Assembly (NCBI GenBank): GCA_022453515.1
Contig: JAJNNY010000041.1
Coordinates: forward strand, 62,001 to 126,000
DNA length: 64,000 nucleotides
Direction of reading: 5' to 3'
Source: Astrocystis sublimbata
Taxonomy: Eukaryota > Ascomycota > Sordariomycetes > Xylariales > Xylariaceae
Shown: positions 23,091 to 35,378 of the stretch, one piece after another
Position numbering within the stretch: the first letter of the stretch is position 1
How the letters are laid out: each line of letters begins with the position of its first letter
The notes under the pieces: generated by a model
The model's database searches: none
Seen by the model: only the letters and a program-made list of their open reading frames with translations
What the model was told of the DNA's origin: nothing
Program-made: the position numbers and the translations under genes

Positions 23091-26000
23091 ATGGTTGTGG
23101 TTGACAACTACGAGTACATGACCGAGGAGGAGAAGCGTCTGGACCAGGACCGCAACCGCAAGAAGTACTGGAAGCAATGGGGCTCGTATGTTGCTGAACG
23201 CCAGTGGGCAACGGGTAAATTTGAATACCAGCCAAATCAACAACGAGACCGAGTCTGACTTGTCAATGAATAGTGCGCGAGGATTACAGCGCCGACGGTG
23301 ACGCTTGGAGTCGTGAGTCGAATCCTCTTCCTGCGCTGACACGTCTTCAATTTTAACCCATCTTCTCGGCTATAGATTTCACCCACGAACATGCAAGGTC
23401 CCGAGCGTATCGTTGGGGCGAGGACGGCATTGCGGGTGTGTCCGACACACACGGTCTCCAGAACATTGCTTTCGCGTTCTGGAACGAGCAGGAGTCAGTT
23501 GACAATAGCGTTGTAACAGTACAGATCTAAGGCTGACAAACCGCCAGTCCGTTCCTGAAAGAACGTTTGTTCGGCTTGTCGAATCCGCAGGGGAACCATG
23601 GCGAAAGTATCAAGGAAGCCCACTTCCACCTGGACAATACTCCTGTAAGCATGCACGCGCCTTTGAACTATAATTCTCGAACGATGACTAATACTAAGCT
23701 CACAGACGGTATGGACTCAACCCCCTCTACTCGCCACGACCAATAGCAAATACTTACATAGACTATAGCATTCGTACATGAAGTTTCTCTACAAATACCC
23801 TCAAAAGCCCTTTCCGTACGATGATCTTCGCGACGAGAATGCACGACGCGGGAAAACGGACAAAGAGTACCAGATCATCGACACCGGCGTCTTCCAAGAC
23901 GATCGTTACTGGGATATTATCATCGAGACTGCTAAAGAAGACGATGACCCGCAAGAGTTGCTGTTCCGTGTGACTGCCTGGAACAGAGGACCGGACCCTG
24001 CTCCACTACACATTGTTCCCCATGTCTGGTTCCGCAACACGTGGGCTTGGGGTCGTGAGGATGAGGACAAGAAACCCTCAGTCTCGGAGGTCTCGGAGAA
24101 TCTAGCGCGTTCAAAACACCATAAACTGGGAGATCGATACGTATTGCTGTCGCCTTCGCCTGGTGTTGGCCCAAGTGGTCAAGATGTGCAGCCGGAACTC
24201 ATATTCACTGACAATGATACCAACACCAAAGTTCTGTACGGCCAGGAGAACAAAACCCCTTATGTGAAGGATGCCTTCCACCGGTACATTGTAAACGGAG
24301 AAAAGGAGGCCATCAACCCTGCTAAGACTGGTACCAAGTGTGCTGCTTGGTACGCCTTCAATGAGTCAGGTGGTGTTGGCCCTGGAGAATGCGCAGGTGC
24401 GTGAGGACAACACAAGAGCTTCTTTCCAATGCGTACATAGCTAACTCTAGTCACAGTTGTCCGTTTCAGACTGTCCAAAAAAGAGGAGACCTATTTGGAC
24501 GAAGAGGCTTTCGACGATATCATCGAAAAGAGGAAGGATGAAGCCGACGACTTCTACTACCGTATAAGCCCCCTGCCCATGTCAGAGGATCTCCGAAATA
24601 TTCAGCGCCAGTATGTATTACCCAACCCTTTTCCTGCTTCGGAAAGGTATATGCATTTCTGCATTATTGCAGTAGACTCTCCAGAGAATAGCAGCTTGAT
24701 GCAAAGGTAGTTTCTGACGTTCAAATCATTTAGAGCATTTTCGGGCATGATGTGGTGTAAACAATATTACCAGTTCATCTGGGATCAATGGGCCATGGGT
24801 GACCCATCTCAGCCACCACCTCCTCCCGAGAGGAAAGAAGTGAGAAATTCTCAGTGGAAGCACCTTTATATTGACGATATTTTGTCGATGCCTGACTCCT
24901 GGGAATATCCCTTCTTCGCGGCGTGGGACTCGGCTTTCCACTGTATTCCTCTGGCGATGATCGACCCCGAGTTCGCCAAGAAGCAGATCGATCTTTTCAC
25001 AAGAGAATGGTATTGCCACCCGAATGGTCAACTTCCAGCGTATGTGAACCCTCCATCCCGCCTCCCCTATTGCTCGTGGGGTTAACCTTGTCCAGGTACG
25101 AATGGAACTTTGGCGACGTGAACCCTCCAGTACATGCCTGGGCAACATTCCGTGTGTTCAAAATAGAACGTAAAATTTACGGTAGACAGGATCTTGATTT
25201 CCTTGAGAGGGTGTTCCAGAAATTGCTGCTAAACTTTACCTGGTGGGTCAACCGGAAGGACAAGGACGGCAAAAATGTTTTCGAGGGTGGTTTCCTCGGG
25301 TTGGACAACATTGGGCTTTTCAACCGTTCTGAGCCTCTCCCCACTGGTGGTGTCCTCGAGCAAGCCGACAGTACAGGGTGGATGGCGTTCTACTGTCTTT
25401 GCATGTTGAACATGGCTCTTGAGCTGGCTAAGCACAGAAGAACCTATGAGGACATCGCCTCTAAATTCTTTGAGCATTTCATCTTGATCAGCGATGCTAT
25501 GACATTCAAGTCTGATAAGGATGAGAAGTCGTTGTGGAATGAGGAGGATGGTTTCTACTACGACGCCATCTCATGGGGTGGCCCCTGGATCCAGCAGCTG
25601 CCCGTTCGGTCCCTTGTTGGGCTGATTCCCCTATATGCAACCATGACACTCGAGCCGGAGCTGATCAACAAGCTTCCATCTTTTAAGAAGCGAGTGGATT
25701 GGTTCATGGAGAACAGATGTGACATGGCTGAGAGGAACATGGCCAGTATCCGGAAGAGGGGTAAAGGTGACCGTATCCTGCTGGCTATGGTCAGTAAAGA
25801 TCGCCTAGAGAAGATTCTCAAGCGAATGCTTGACGAAAGCGAGTTTTTCAGCGAACATGGTATCCGATCCCTTTCCAGATACCACAAAGACCATCCTTTC
25901 TCTATGGATGTCAACGGTCAGAAGTTCACAGTTGGATACGTGCCGGGAGATTCGGACAGCGGCCTGTTCGGAGGAAACAGCAACTGGCGAGGTCCGATTT

Positions 26001-26758
26001 GGCTCTGTGTCAACTTCCTGCTGGTAGAGTCGCTTCAACGCTTCTTCCTGTTCTACGGACCTGGGTTCAAGGTAGAGTGTCCCACCGGATCTGGCGACTA
26101 CATGCACTTGGGTCACGTCTCGGAAGAGATCCAACACCGTCTGCAGCACATGTTCGCTCGCAATGATGACGGTCGTCGTAGCATCAACGACGGAAGCGAC
26201 TTGCTTGACTTCGACCCCAACTGGAAGGACCACCTATGGTTCTACGAGTTCTTTGATGGTGACTCGGGCCGTGGTCTCGGAGCGTCTCACCAGTGTGGTT
26301 GGACTGGTCTGATTGCTCGCATGATCCACGACACAGGGTAAGTTTTTTTTATTTATATCCACTGTCATCTCGATACATGCATCACTAACACACAAAACAG
26401 AATCAGTTGTCGCCTACCGCAGACACCGCGCACGCCATCCGCGGGCATGTCGCACTACTTTGACGACACCCTGCATCGCCACATCCACCTCAACAAAAAG
26501 CCGACAAAGCCGCATATGCGCCGCTCGTCGACGGCCCGCTCCATGGGCGCTCGAAGTGACTTCGACGCCGCCTCGATGAACGGCGACGACGAGGCTCGCA
26601 GCGTGGTGCCCGACAACCCGGAGCGCGAGGCAGAGCGTAAGGAGGCTGATGAGCATCTGCACAAATATATTTCGGACCGTCTGCAGCGCGTCATCGACGA
26701 TGATGACAATGACGAGGAGCAAACTGTTGATAGGGAGGAGTATGAGGCGCATGCTTAG
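23091..26758 (+). CDS. Glycoside hydrolase family 63-like protein, non-secreted
   Basis: Probable (alpha/alpha)6-barrel glucosidase or mannosylglycerate-hydrolase-like enzyme. Exons: 23091-23214, 23274-23312, 23376-23493, 23548-23644, 23706-23708 (a 3-nt microexon), 23769-24396, 24457-24610, 24734-25039, 25096-26337 and 26401-26758; 1,022 residues, all in frame. Recognisable blocks are [56 protein letters not shown] (the expected general-acid Asp region), [33 protein letters not shown] and [18 protein letters not shown] near the end of the domain. No signal peptide or transmembrane helix is visible at the N-terminus ([16 protein letters not shown]), so it is not the ER glucosidase I and is probably cytosolic. 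A tail of about 110 residues is basic, then very acidic ([10 protein letters not shown]). Substrate is unknown. Confidence 0.88.
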
Positions 26759-28673
26759 GTGGGAAGTCTAGCATTGCCGTCTTTGTCTTTGGGCTCCTTT
26801 TGGGACTCTTTTCGGGAGTGGAGAAGGAGGAAAGAGGGGTAATGATTGAGAGGTAGGGTATGGGCTGGGGGGGCAAAATAGAATTGAAGGAGAAGAGGTG
26901 GGAGGGATCTGTCTCCTTGAGTCGAATTAAAGAAATTGCTGGAGGGTGTCGAAGCATATGAAATACATAAGAAACATATGAACCATATAGATAGAGCATT
27001 AGATATATAATAGAATGCTTAATGGAAAAAGGAATGCCCCTCTCATCTCATTACCTATAGACTACAATATTTGACCCTGTCGCCTGTTGTAACTGAGGGT
27101 TAAACCAACACAACTACTTACCTACTTACCTACCTACTTATTTACCACTTAGTTAGGTAGGTAGCATGAAATGCTTATGGCAAGTGGAAACTATCTGGTC
27201 TGAGTGAATGTAAGAAATTTATGATTTGTGTATATGACGGACAGAACTCCCAGAGAATATTTGGAGAGCGCCTCAGTCGTGATAAAGAATTATCTACCTA
27301 CCATTGTGACGAATAGAATGAGAACGTCTGCAGTCTCGTGGGGGCTACCAATCAATCTGTCCAGAAGTAAGGTGGAGACTGGTCAATAACGGGATTGGGT
27401 CAGCTTTTAGAGTCGGGAGGGGGAGGAGGAGGAGGAGGAGGAAGAAGGGAAGGGAGCGACAAATTGGGAGGACCTTTATTTAAAAGGATCACAGGTATTT
27501 GTTGATGTTTATACACTGATATTTGGACGCACTCGAAAATGTTTAATTACATTCAGCCTCTGCCTAAACATTCCATATCCTCTGCCACATGTAAGTGATA
27601 CCCATGGCCCAGATAATGGCCATTTGCAAGGCATTTGGACAAGTAGAGGTTCTAGTTGTATTGCCTAGGTGCAAACAAGGAGAGCAACACAGTTGATGTA
27701 GGTGGGAACTAATCGAGTAGGTAGAAAGATAGGTACCAGGTGTTTGTTTGGGTAGAGTGCACCTATGTGCAGGTATGTATATTGGTGTTGTCTGCGAGTC
27801 AGTATTGTCGAGTATATGATTAAAGTCAAGCAAGCATAGAGATCCGAGCGCTCTTGGAAATTTGGGAGGCTCGCGTATTTGTGTCTCGTTACTGGGTTAC
27901 CAAAGTCTTTTTTGTCTAAATCTGAAAATCTGCTGTCTTGGGTTCATTTTCATGATGATGTATGTACTCATGTACCTGCTAAGGTTGAGTCTTGGAAGCC
28001 GTTGTTCTTGACAACATAGGGAGTTAGGTATGACACGTATTTACTTTGGTTAGGCTTCTGATTATACAATGTAGATAGATCGATCACCAGCATTGAGACA
28101 ATGAGGTATGGGAACCGGGCCGCTATTCTAGAAGAAACTATAGCAAGGTCCGCCGATGGCTGCGAAACTGTCGAAATCCTTCCTGGGTGGGGTTTATGGT
28201 CAGATACCCGACTAATGAAACCATTACGCTACACATGGCCGTATACTCAGGTAAGTTCACATAAGCTTCGCATAATCTGGCCAACAAACGTAGGGGCAAT
28301 GGTTCCTAAGCTGGACGGAAATCGTCAGATCCCCATTACGGGGGATCATAGTCACTGAGTAAGTAGCTGGACAGAAGCAAGGGTTTCGGGTGATGTTTGC
28401 GTGGTTATGAGTACAGTAAGTTATATTCGTCACACAAAAGGGAACAGATGCCGCTCGATGTGGAAGGTGAGTTGCAACCTCTCTATTATGATACTCCTAT
28501 ACATGCAGAGCGGCGCCTCCTCCTCGCAATAGGGGAGTTTTGCCGGGCACTTCGGGGAAACGGAACCCCGGGCTCAACAGTAGCTGCAGCCGCTTTCTAC
28601 CATGCCTTCCGTCGCCCTACTCACAAAAACCTGAACATAGGTGGCAATAATATGATGAATTGGTTGGTTTAAT
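26759..28673. other. Spacer, 1.9 kb, convergent
   Basis: Between the GH63 stop and the OSCP stop. No protein recognised. Contents: a purine tract (27422-27442), a cluster of CTTACCTACCTACTTA-type motifs (27113-27165) and otherwise plain AT-moderate sequence. Short frames near 28101-28672 have no family signature. Confidence 0.55.
27422..27442. repeat. (GGA)n purine tract
   Basis: About seven GGA units inside a longer G/A-rich stretch (about 27415-27455) in gene-free sequence. Confidence 0.85.
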
Positions 28674-29569
28674 TTACAGGGTGTCGGTCAGGAGCTTGTT
28701 CATCTTGGCGATCTTGGATGACACAGACAGGTCGATGGTTCGGTCGCCGATCTCAACGACGAGACCACCGAGGATGTCGGGGTTGACCTCGTTGGTCACC
28801 TTCAGCTTCTTGCCCTGGCCGACGTACTGCGACTTGGCGACAGCGGTCTCGAGTCGGTTGAGGGTCTTGTTGTCGAGTTGCTACATCGGCCGATTAGCCC
28901 TGCGTGTTCCCGCACATGTTAGGTGGCCCGGCAATGAGCTTACCTGGGCAGATGTGACGGTCATCTCGACCTCACCGCGCGAGGCGCTGAGAATGACGGC
29001 AAACTTGTCGCAGACATCCTTCAGGAGACCCAGGCGGTTGTTCTCGGCCAGAGCGCTGAGGAAGTTCTTGATAGTCTCGCTGGAGCCGGCAGAGCCAATG
29101 CTCTTCTGGAGCTCGGCTACGATGGCGCTCTTGTCTCCCCCAGTCAGGGTCGGTGTCGCGAGGACGGAGGCAAGCTTGGCGTCCTTGGTGTATAGGTCGC
29201 CGAGGGCGCTCAGGGCCCTTGCGGTCGGGTCGAGGGTCGACGTCTTGACGGCGGCCGTGTACTAAATAGCTCATGGGTCAGCCCAACCGTGATCGGACTC
29301 CCCCAGCTCCCCACATCCAAGCGGCTAAGCTTCAATTGAGCGAGCACAAGATCGCAGATGATTGCGCGGCGCAATTAAGCAGGACACGGATGTCGTTGGA
29401 ATTATCGTACCAGAGCAGTGGCGTAGGTGCCATCGAGACCGTAGACAGAGACCGGGGGCTTGACTTCTTGTGTAGCGGCAGCGGCAGCGTAGCTGCGCAC
29501 GGAGGACTGGGCGAATGTCCGTCGGGGAGCCGCAGCTCGGAGCGATCGTAGCGCCTGTCGGGACAGCAT
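28674..29569 (-). CDS. atp5: Mitochondrial F1Fo-ATP synthase subunit 5 (OSCP)
   Basis: Peripheral-stalk subunit that ties F1 to Fo at the inner mitochondrial membrane. Exons: 29569-29411, 29261-28944 and 28880-28674; 227 residues, usual for the family, and all introns fall between codons. The N-terminus (MLSRQALRSLRAAAPRRTFA) is an Arg/Ala/Ser-rich import presequence. The mature part opens with PVSVYGLDGTYATAL, the conserved OSCP start, then YTAAVKTSTLD and helices such as ETIKNFLSALAENNRLGLL. The C-terminal beta segment has NPDILGGLVVEIGDRTIDLS and ends KIAKMNKLL, matching the OSCP/delta signature. It shares a spacer of about 1 kb with the divergent DUF2293 gene. Confidence 0.95.
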
Positions 29570-30630
29570 GGCGGAGGTGAGAGGGCGGACTGGTGATGGG
29601 GGTTGAAGGGGGTATTCGACGTCGGTGCTTGTCTCGAGCTCGAACCTCACAAAACGTTGGCTGCAAAGAATCAACCGGCGAGCCGGGTCCAATCGGCAAT
29701 TGTGGCTTGGGCGCGCGCGACTCGGCTCATCAGCCACATCAGTGTACCACGACTACCTAAATGTACCTAGGTACGGGTAGGTACCGACATGTACCCACTG
29801 CGCACAGTGACTGCAGCCTATGCCATTGCCAACCCTGGAGGCCTGGCATGTCTGTATTTGGGAAGGACCTACTCCTGGAGCTTACTCGTACAGTATGAGG
29901 AAAGGCACCCCAAGCTCACACAGTGACCCATCACCACTTCCAAGGTTCAACTCCGACCATTTTCTGGAGATGCCCAGGCCGGTACTTAGGTACTCGTAAG
30001 TACTTACCCTCGGCAACGCACGCCCCTCCATTGAATGCGCCCAACCGACGACGCCTGACGCACTTTTCTCCCATCCCCTGTTTCGCCCCCCATACGTGCC
30101 CAACTTTCCCTCTGCAAAGTTCTGGCATCTGGAACTTCGGAAGTTGCTACTTACCCGTTCACCTTGATCCGGAGGTGTAGCCACCACGTCAAACCGACGC
30201 ATAAAGGCCGTACCTACCTAGGCACTTGCCGTTTTTCAATTCAATCAGCTGACTTGTCATTGCCCGAGAAGAAGCAGCAGCAGCAGCTGTGGTATCTGAC
30301 AGGCTCTTTCCTGACACGAGACTGGCTGACTGGCTGACTGTTCCTTGCGCCTCGCCACAGCGCGCGAATACTTGACCAAGCTTTCAACTGAGGAACCCCT
30401 CATCCGTTGCCCACCAGAGGACTGGTTGATGTGATATTTGTTGTTGATCTGCCGACGTACAGGACAGGAAATACCCAACCATTTGGCCAAAGCACGCATT
30501 CATCCACATATGATGCCGTAGCTGTTTGACCCGGTGTAGCTCTCGTTTTTCTTCCATTTTTTCTTCCTAGGCCTAGGTGTATCTCCCAAAGGGTCCATGT
30601 CTAGTACGGTAAGACTAGAGTTATTGTCTA
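29570..30630. other. Divergent promoter region (OSCP / DUF2293 gene)
   Basis: About 1 kb separating two divergently transcribed genes. It has several palindromic spacer motifs (29753-29785, 29989-30006, 30209-30222, 30569-30580) and CAG/CTG-rich sequence. No coding region recognised. Confidence 0.55.
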
Positions 30631-33351
30631 ATGGTCAAACAAAAGAAGAAAGCGCCCGCGGGCGCGCACGGCGTTGCCGCCGCCACTCGACGTGCCAAGA
30701 TGGAGAGAGCCTCACAGTATACAGATAGCGTTTGGCGCAATCTGAATGCTCTCAAGGCAGCCCCCAAAATGAAACATAGGTCATATTTTGAAGCAGTTGA
30801 AAATGCCGACAAGAAGAAGAAGAAGCTGGAATTCGAGGTACACAGTTATTCACAGCCGGGGCGAAGCTCCCATCTTGCCGGAATGCTTACCAATTGCAGA
30901 TCACCACCGATATACAACCACCTCCAGGCTTCGAATTCATACCAACCGGGCATCCTGAGTTGTCACAGGAATGCAAAGAAAGATCGCGCGATAGAGACGC
31001 CATGTATTTCATTGTTTCCGTGGGAGTCCCACCCCTGGCACCACCAGTTCCAAGAGTACACTAACATTTCAGTCCAGATCTCGAAGAACGCTTTAAGACT
31101 CGATCATCATATGAACCGACTAGGATATCATTTTCGATGTACCATCGTAGACGAAGCGCGCCAGGTTCTCAACGAGGCGGGTCGCCACGAACAAGCGGCC
31201 TACGTCTACGAACCTGGAAAACCGGAACCTATACCGAACTCACAGGCGGAAATGAATCTGGAGGCTGATGCCGTCCTTAGAGACTTGTTCCCAAGAATAC
31301 CAAACACTGACCGACAAGAGATCATCGATCACGCCTTTAAGAAAGTATGCATCTAGCACCTAACCTAGCTCGCTCATACGAGATACTAACCCTCTTCCCT
31401 CCTGATCTAGGACGGCAAGTTCAATGGTGATTTGAAAGTTGGTATGGCTAAAGATATAACTCTGGCACGCCGAGTTCAGCTTGCGGCTCTTGCTCACATA
31501 AGACATACGCATACTCGCTATGATCAACTGCTCAGAGAATCAGATTGGGCCAACGCCCGAAAAGCGGTAGAGAAGCCGTGCCTAGATCTCATCGTCAAGT
31601 GGCGAGGGGATGAAGAGACCGGCCGTGATCAGCTTGACGAAATTCTTCGGGAAGTCATTGAGATATCCGATTCTGAAAGCGACTCCGAGTACGAAGCAGA
31701 TAGTGCGGATAATGCGCGCGTCGGCCCCCCTCGGACTAGATCGATGGTAGCATCAACACTCAATGTGGCAGTGTCAAGACCATCTCTTGGACCTCACAAC
31801 CATATTGGTGTGACCAGTCAGACAAGTAGTCCCGGCCGCACAGATCCTCTCACCCCAGCCAGACAGCGTAACGTTACAAGAGCCGAATTTAGAACCGCTC
31901 GCAAGACTCAGAAACGATTCAAGCGATATGCTGCAGCAGCAGAAGCTCTCGCAAGCTCTTCTGATCAAGTCGGCCAAGGGAGTATACCCGGATATGTAGC
32001 TGTCGCTGCTGAGGTTGTCAGACGTCAAGGCTCAGCTCACCCAGTGAATGCGTACCGCGCCACTCCAAGCACTGTCGTTCCTAAGACGCATAGTCCGCGA
32101 ACCCCGTATGGACATAGCGAATATCGGAGGATGCCTGTGTCGCAATCTGACAGCACTCATGATACATTAGCAGGAAGGTCTTATATACCTGTGGACTCCC
32201 ACATGAACAATGGCTCAGAGCAGTTCATTCGCGTGCCAGATGCCTACCGTCCCAAAGTTGGGCCATACTCGGCAAACCAAAGCCACTCACTTCCTGCCCC
32301 CCCTCTATCGCCGGTAAGGATGGGTTTACAGGATTTGCTGCTGCCTTCCATTGAACCAGGATCGCCCGATGTTCGGGTTGCGCCAGACTCGTCCCACAGA
32401 CTCCAAGGCGAAGGCCAGCAATTCGCTGCACAATCCCCTCGTGTGATTCCTCGTACCATCGTTGAACCTGCCGGGTCTGCTCATCGTCCCCAATCTCCGG
32501 CTCCTCTAGGTACAAATGGTGGGGGCTCAGCAAAGCGTCGTCGCGTTACAACTTACTTCCCTGAGGATTACCAGGAATCTCCCAGTTCCTATGTGCGTGC
32601 GCCCCCTCGGCATCCGGATGATGCATTATATCGTCCTCAAATCGGGTATCTAGCAGATGGCCGACCGGAGATTCAAGAACGTGTCGTGTATCAAGATGCT
32701 TCGTGGGCACTACCTGGCCAGGATTTGCGAGCTCATCGACCTGGGGATCGTCCTGGTGTGAACCAATATCATCCGGTTGCCGTTCCCAGTGATAGTCGAT
32801 CACCTTTGGTTTCCATGGCTCCGGACCGCATCGTTCATCCCAGCAACCAGCGAGTATATTCCCAAGGATTTCCGGCTCACCATGTGGATGCTCCTCTTAG
32901 GTCGAGGGCCAACCCTATAATGATTGACGGAGACGGTAACTACGAACCGCGTCGTGTCATCGAAGTGCGAGGCCCTCCTGCCAATGACATATACAGAACA
33001 GCTTCTCCGCGACTAAGGCCTCTTCACGGCTCACAAATTCGAGGAGAGTCTCGCATGCGAGACGTTTCGAGAATTGTCTATGTCGATGATACTACCGACC
33101 GCTTTAGAGGCGAACCGACCAACCGACATTACCAGGACTATCGGCCATATCCCCGTGTCGGCAACGCATATGAAGCCGGAGCACCGCAGCCCAGAGCTGA
33201 CATCATCTACCGGGAGGTGGCCAGATCCGATACCCGAGTGCCCCAGCAACCATTTCCCGTTTACCCAGCTCCCAGTAGTTATGTCGAGATTCGCGGTCCA
33301 CCAGCACAACAGCGGGTGTCAGATCATCGCGAGATGATATATCTGGAGTAA
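30631..33351 (+). CDS. DUF2293 domain protein, long disordered C-terminus
   Basis: Conserved fungal protein of unknown function. Exons: 30631-30837, 30900-31019, 31078-31344 and 31411-33351; 844 residues. The N-terminus is basic (MVKQKKKAPAG). The DUF2293-like core spans roughly residues 110-250: LDHHMNRLGYHF, LRDLFPRIPNTDRQEIIDHA, then after an intron ITLARRVQLAALAHIRHTHT, YDQLL and CLDLIVKWRGD. From about 255 an acidic SDSESDSEYE patch leads into some 590 residues rich in Pro, Ser, Arg and Tyr with no fold signature. For exon 3 the acceptor at 31077 was chosen because the one five bases upstream (31072) gives a stop within eight codons. The family is sometimes seen in proteins thought to be nuclear; the basic start would allow that, but this is inference. 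Confidence 0.78.
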
Positions 33352-34075
33352 ATCCGATTCATTATAAGTTGATGTATCCACCACGGAGGGAGTCTTTCCG
33401 AACTTATACAGTTGCCTAAGGGTGAGGCATATAGAACATGACGAAGAGTAGCGAGTTAGAACGATAGAAAGGCGTGGCGTTGTTCGGCTTTCTCATATTG
33501 CATCCCGCAATGATTTCTGGAATTGGCAAATTCCCTCGAGATACCCCCGGCATTTGACAGGTGGATGGATTGGCACTGTTCAGAGTATGTCACCGCATCA
33601 GCTGGTGTTTCAGGCGTTTCGGGCAGGCAAGCATCAGACGCAGGTTTATATATCAGACGTGAATCATCCTGATGTGGAATATACGTACTGCAAGTTATTC
33701 CTCAAGCTTTCATGATTCCATGATGCTGTCTTATTTGTGTATATACAAGCTTCAGAGATTCAATCCGGACCCTAACAGAGAGCACATTTAATACACATCA
33801 GTCAAAAAACCAGTCGTGACGGGGTCAAAACAGACCTTTCGTAAAGGTATCGTAGAGCCTAACTTCCTATAGTGACTGCCTCTCGATTTCTATATTGATA
33901 ATTATATAACCAACCAATGCTCTAACGAAACTCATGCAATAAATAATAACGAGACCAAAAGAGTCTACATGTGAATTCTCTTCGTTGAGTTGACCTATAT
34001 TGCGGGTCTTTCCTCCATGCTGCATGATATGTAACGTAATGTAATACCGAGTCGACGGGTTAGTCCATTGTTCCG
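33352..34075. other. Intergenic, convergent 3' ends
   Basis: About 720 nt between the DUF2293 and VPS20 stops, becoming AT-rich towards 33850-34050. Probably both 3' untranslated regions. No gene or clear repeat seen. Confidence 0.6.
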
Positions 34076-34842
34076 TCATGATGCAAGCATCGCTTGCCTC
34101 TCTGGCTGTCTGCTCGCCTCCGGCTTCGGTAATTCCTGCTCGCCCGATTCGGGGAGACTGGGTGTGGTGTTAGGGACGGCAGGCAAGGGGCCGGGCCCAT
34201 TAGCCTCGCGCTCGAGGGCGGCGAGCTCGTCCTCGACTTCCTCTTCGTCTTGGTTCGTGATGCGGTCGCCGAGCATGTCGCTGACTTCCTGTATTGGTGG
34301 ATACGTGCGATTAGCGGCCTGTTCTAGCCCCTAGCCGGATGTCGAAAGAAAGGAATCAGGGGTTAATACCTTCTGATACGCAATCGCATCAGCTGTCTCG
34401 CCCATGAGCTTCTCGACGTGCTCGATGCCGCCCATCTCGGCGTGGATCTCCTTCAGCACAGCCGTGCCCTGCTGTAGCCCATAGACGATGTCCTTCTGGA
34501 TGAGGGCGAACTCGACGTTGCGCATCAGCTGCTCGAGCTGGGCCAGCTGCCCGTCCGTCTTGGATAGGAGCTGTTCCTGGTACTTCTTCCGCCGCAGCGC
34601 CAGCAATGCGCGCTTCTTGTCTCCCGCTGCGAGCATCTGCCGCGCAATGTCGGTCTCTTTGTCTGTGAGAAGGGTGATGCGCCGCTGGTATTGGTGTAGC
34701 TTGTCGCGCTGGTTCTTGAGGTCGAGGATCGCTCTGTGGTTAAGGGGTTGGCCGGTCAGCTGGGACGGGCCGAGTAGAGTGCATGAGGAGCGGGGATGAC
34801 GGACTTGTCCTGTGCCGTCACGCGGCTTGGGTTGTTGCCCAT
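34076..34842 (-). CDS. vps20: ESCRT-III subunit VPS20 (CHMP6 type)
   Basis: Links ESCRT-II to ESCRT-III at endosomes and nucleates SNF7 polymers for multivesicular-body sorting. Exons: 34842-34805, 34733-34370 and 34288-34076; 204 residues. MGNNPS at the start is a myristoylation-type N-terminus as in VPS20/CHMP6. The first junction (GACAA|GTCCGT) rebuilds QDKAILDLKNQRDKL. The charged helical core continues with LLTDKETDIARQML, KKRALLALRRKKYQEQLL and LEQLMRNVEFALIQKDIVYG, then LMGETADAIAYQKEVSDMLG. The acidic tail EEEVEDELAALE is the MIM-like C-terminal region. The donor GTCCGT is weak but it is the only one that restores the family sequence. Confidence 0.93.
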
Positions 34843-35378
34843 GTTGACTCTCTTCGTTTGTTGTCTTTGGGATGAATCTTCTTCTATCGCCGCCTGGCCC
34901 TGAATCCTATGCGGACTCCGGCCGGGCGCATGACAACCCCTCCTCTTTCGAGTCGTGAAGCAACGCTTGTTGGTGTGGGAGCCTTTAATTTGTGCGGGCG
35001 AACAGGTGCGAGTCTCTTGTTGTCTCTCGATAGTTAATCGCCGTCTACGACTAGGGGTCGCGTGAGTTACAATCGGCGTACTGGTCAACGGGCGCACGGT
35101 GAAACCGTTGCGTGCATCATGGCATGTGTCATTGTCATTCTATTGCGTAGTACCTAGACAGAGGTACCTTGTAGACACGGCGCTCGCCACAGTGGTAGTG
35201 GTACCTATACTCGCACCCCAGCCCCAGTACGTAACCTTCCATAGCAGACCAGCATCACTATCGATAAGATCTACATATAGCAAAGATGACGCACCTTCTG
35301 AAGTTCTACCCAACGTACGCACCTACAACTAGGTACGTAGGTACCACATGCATGATTATCTTACATGCTAATTACTTA

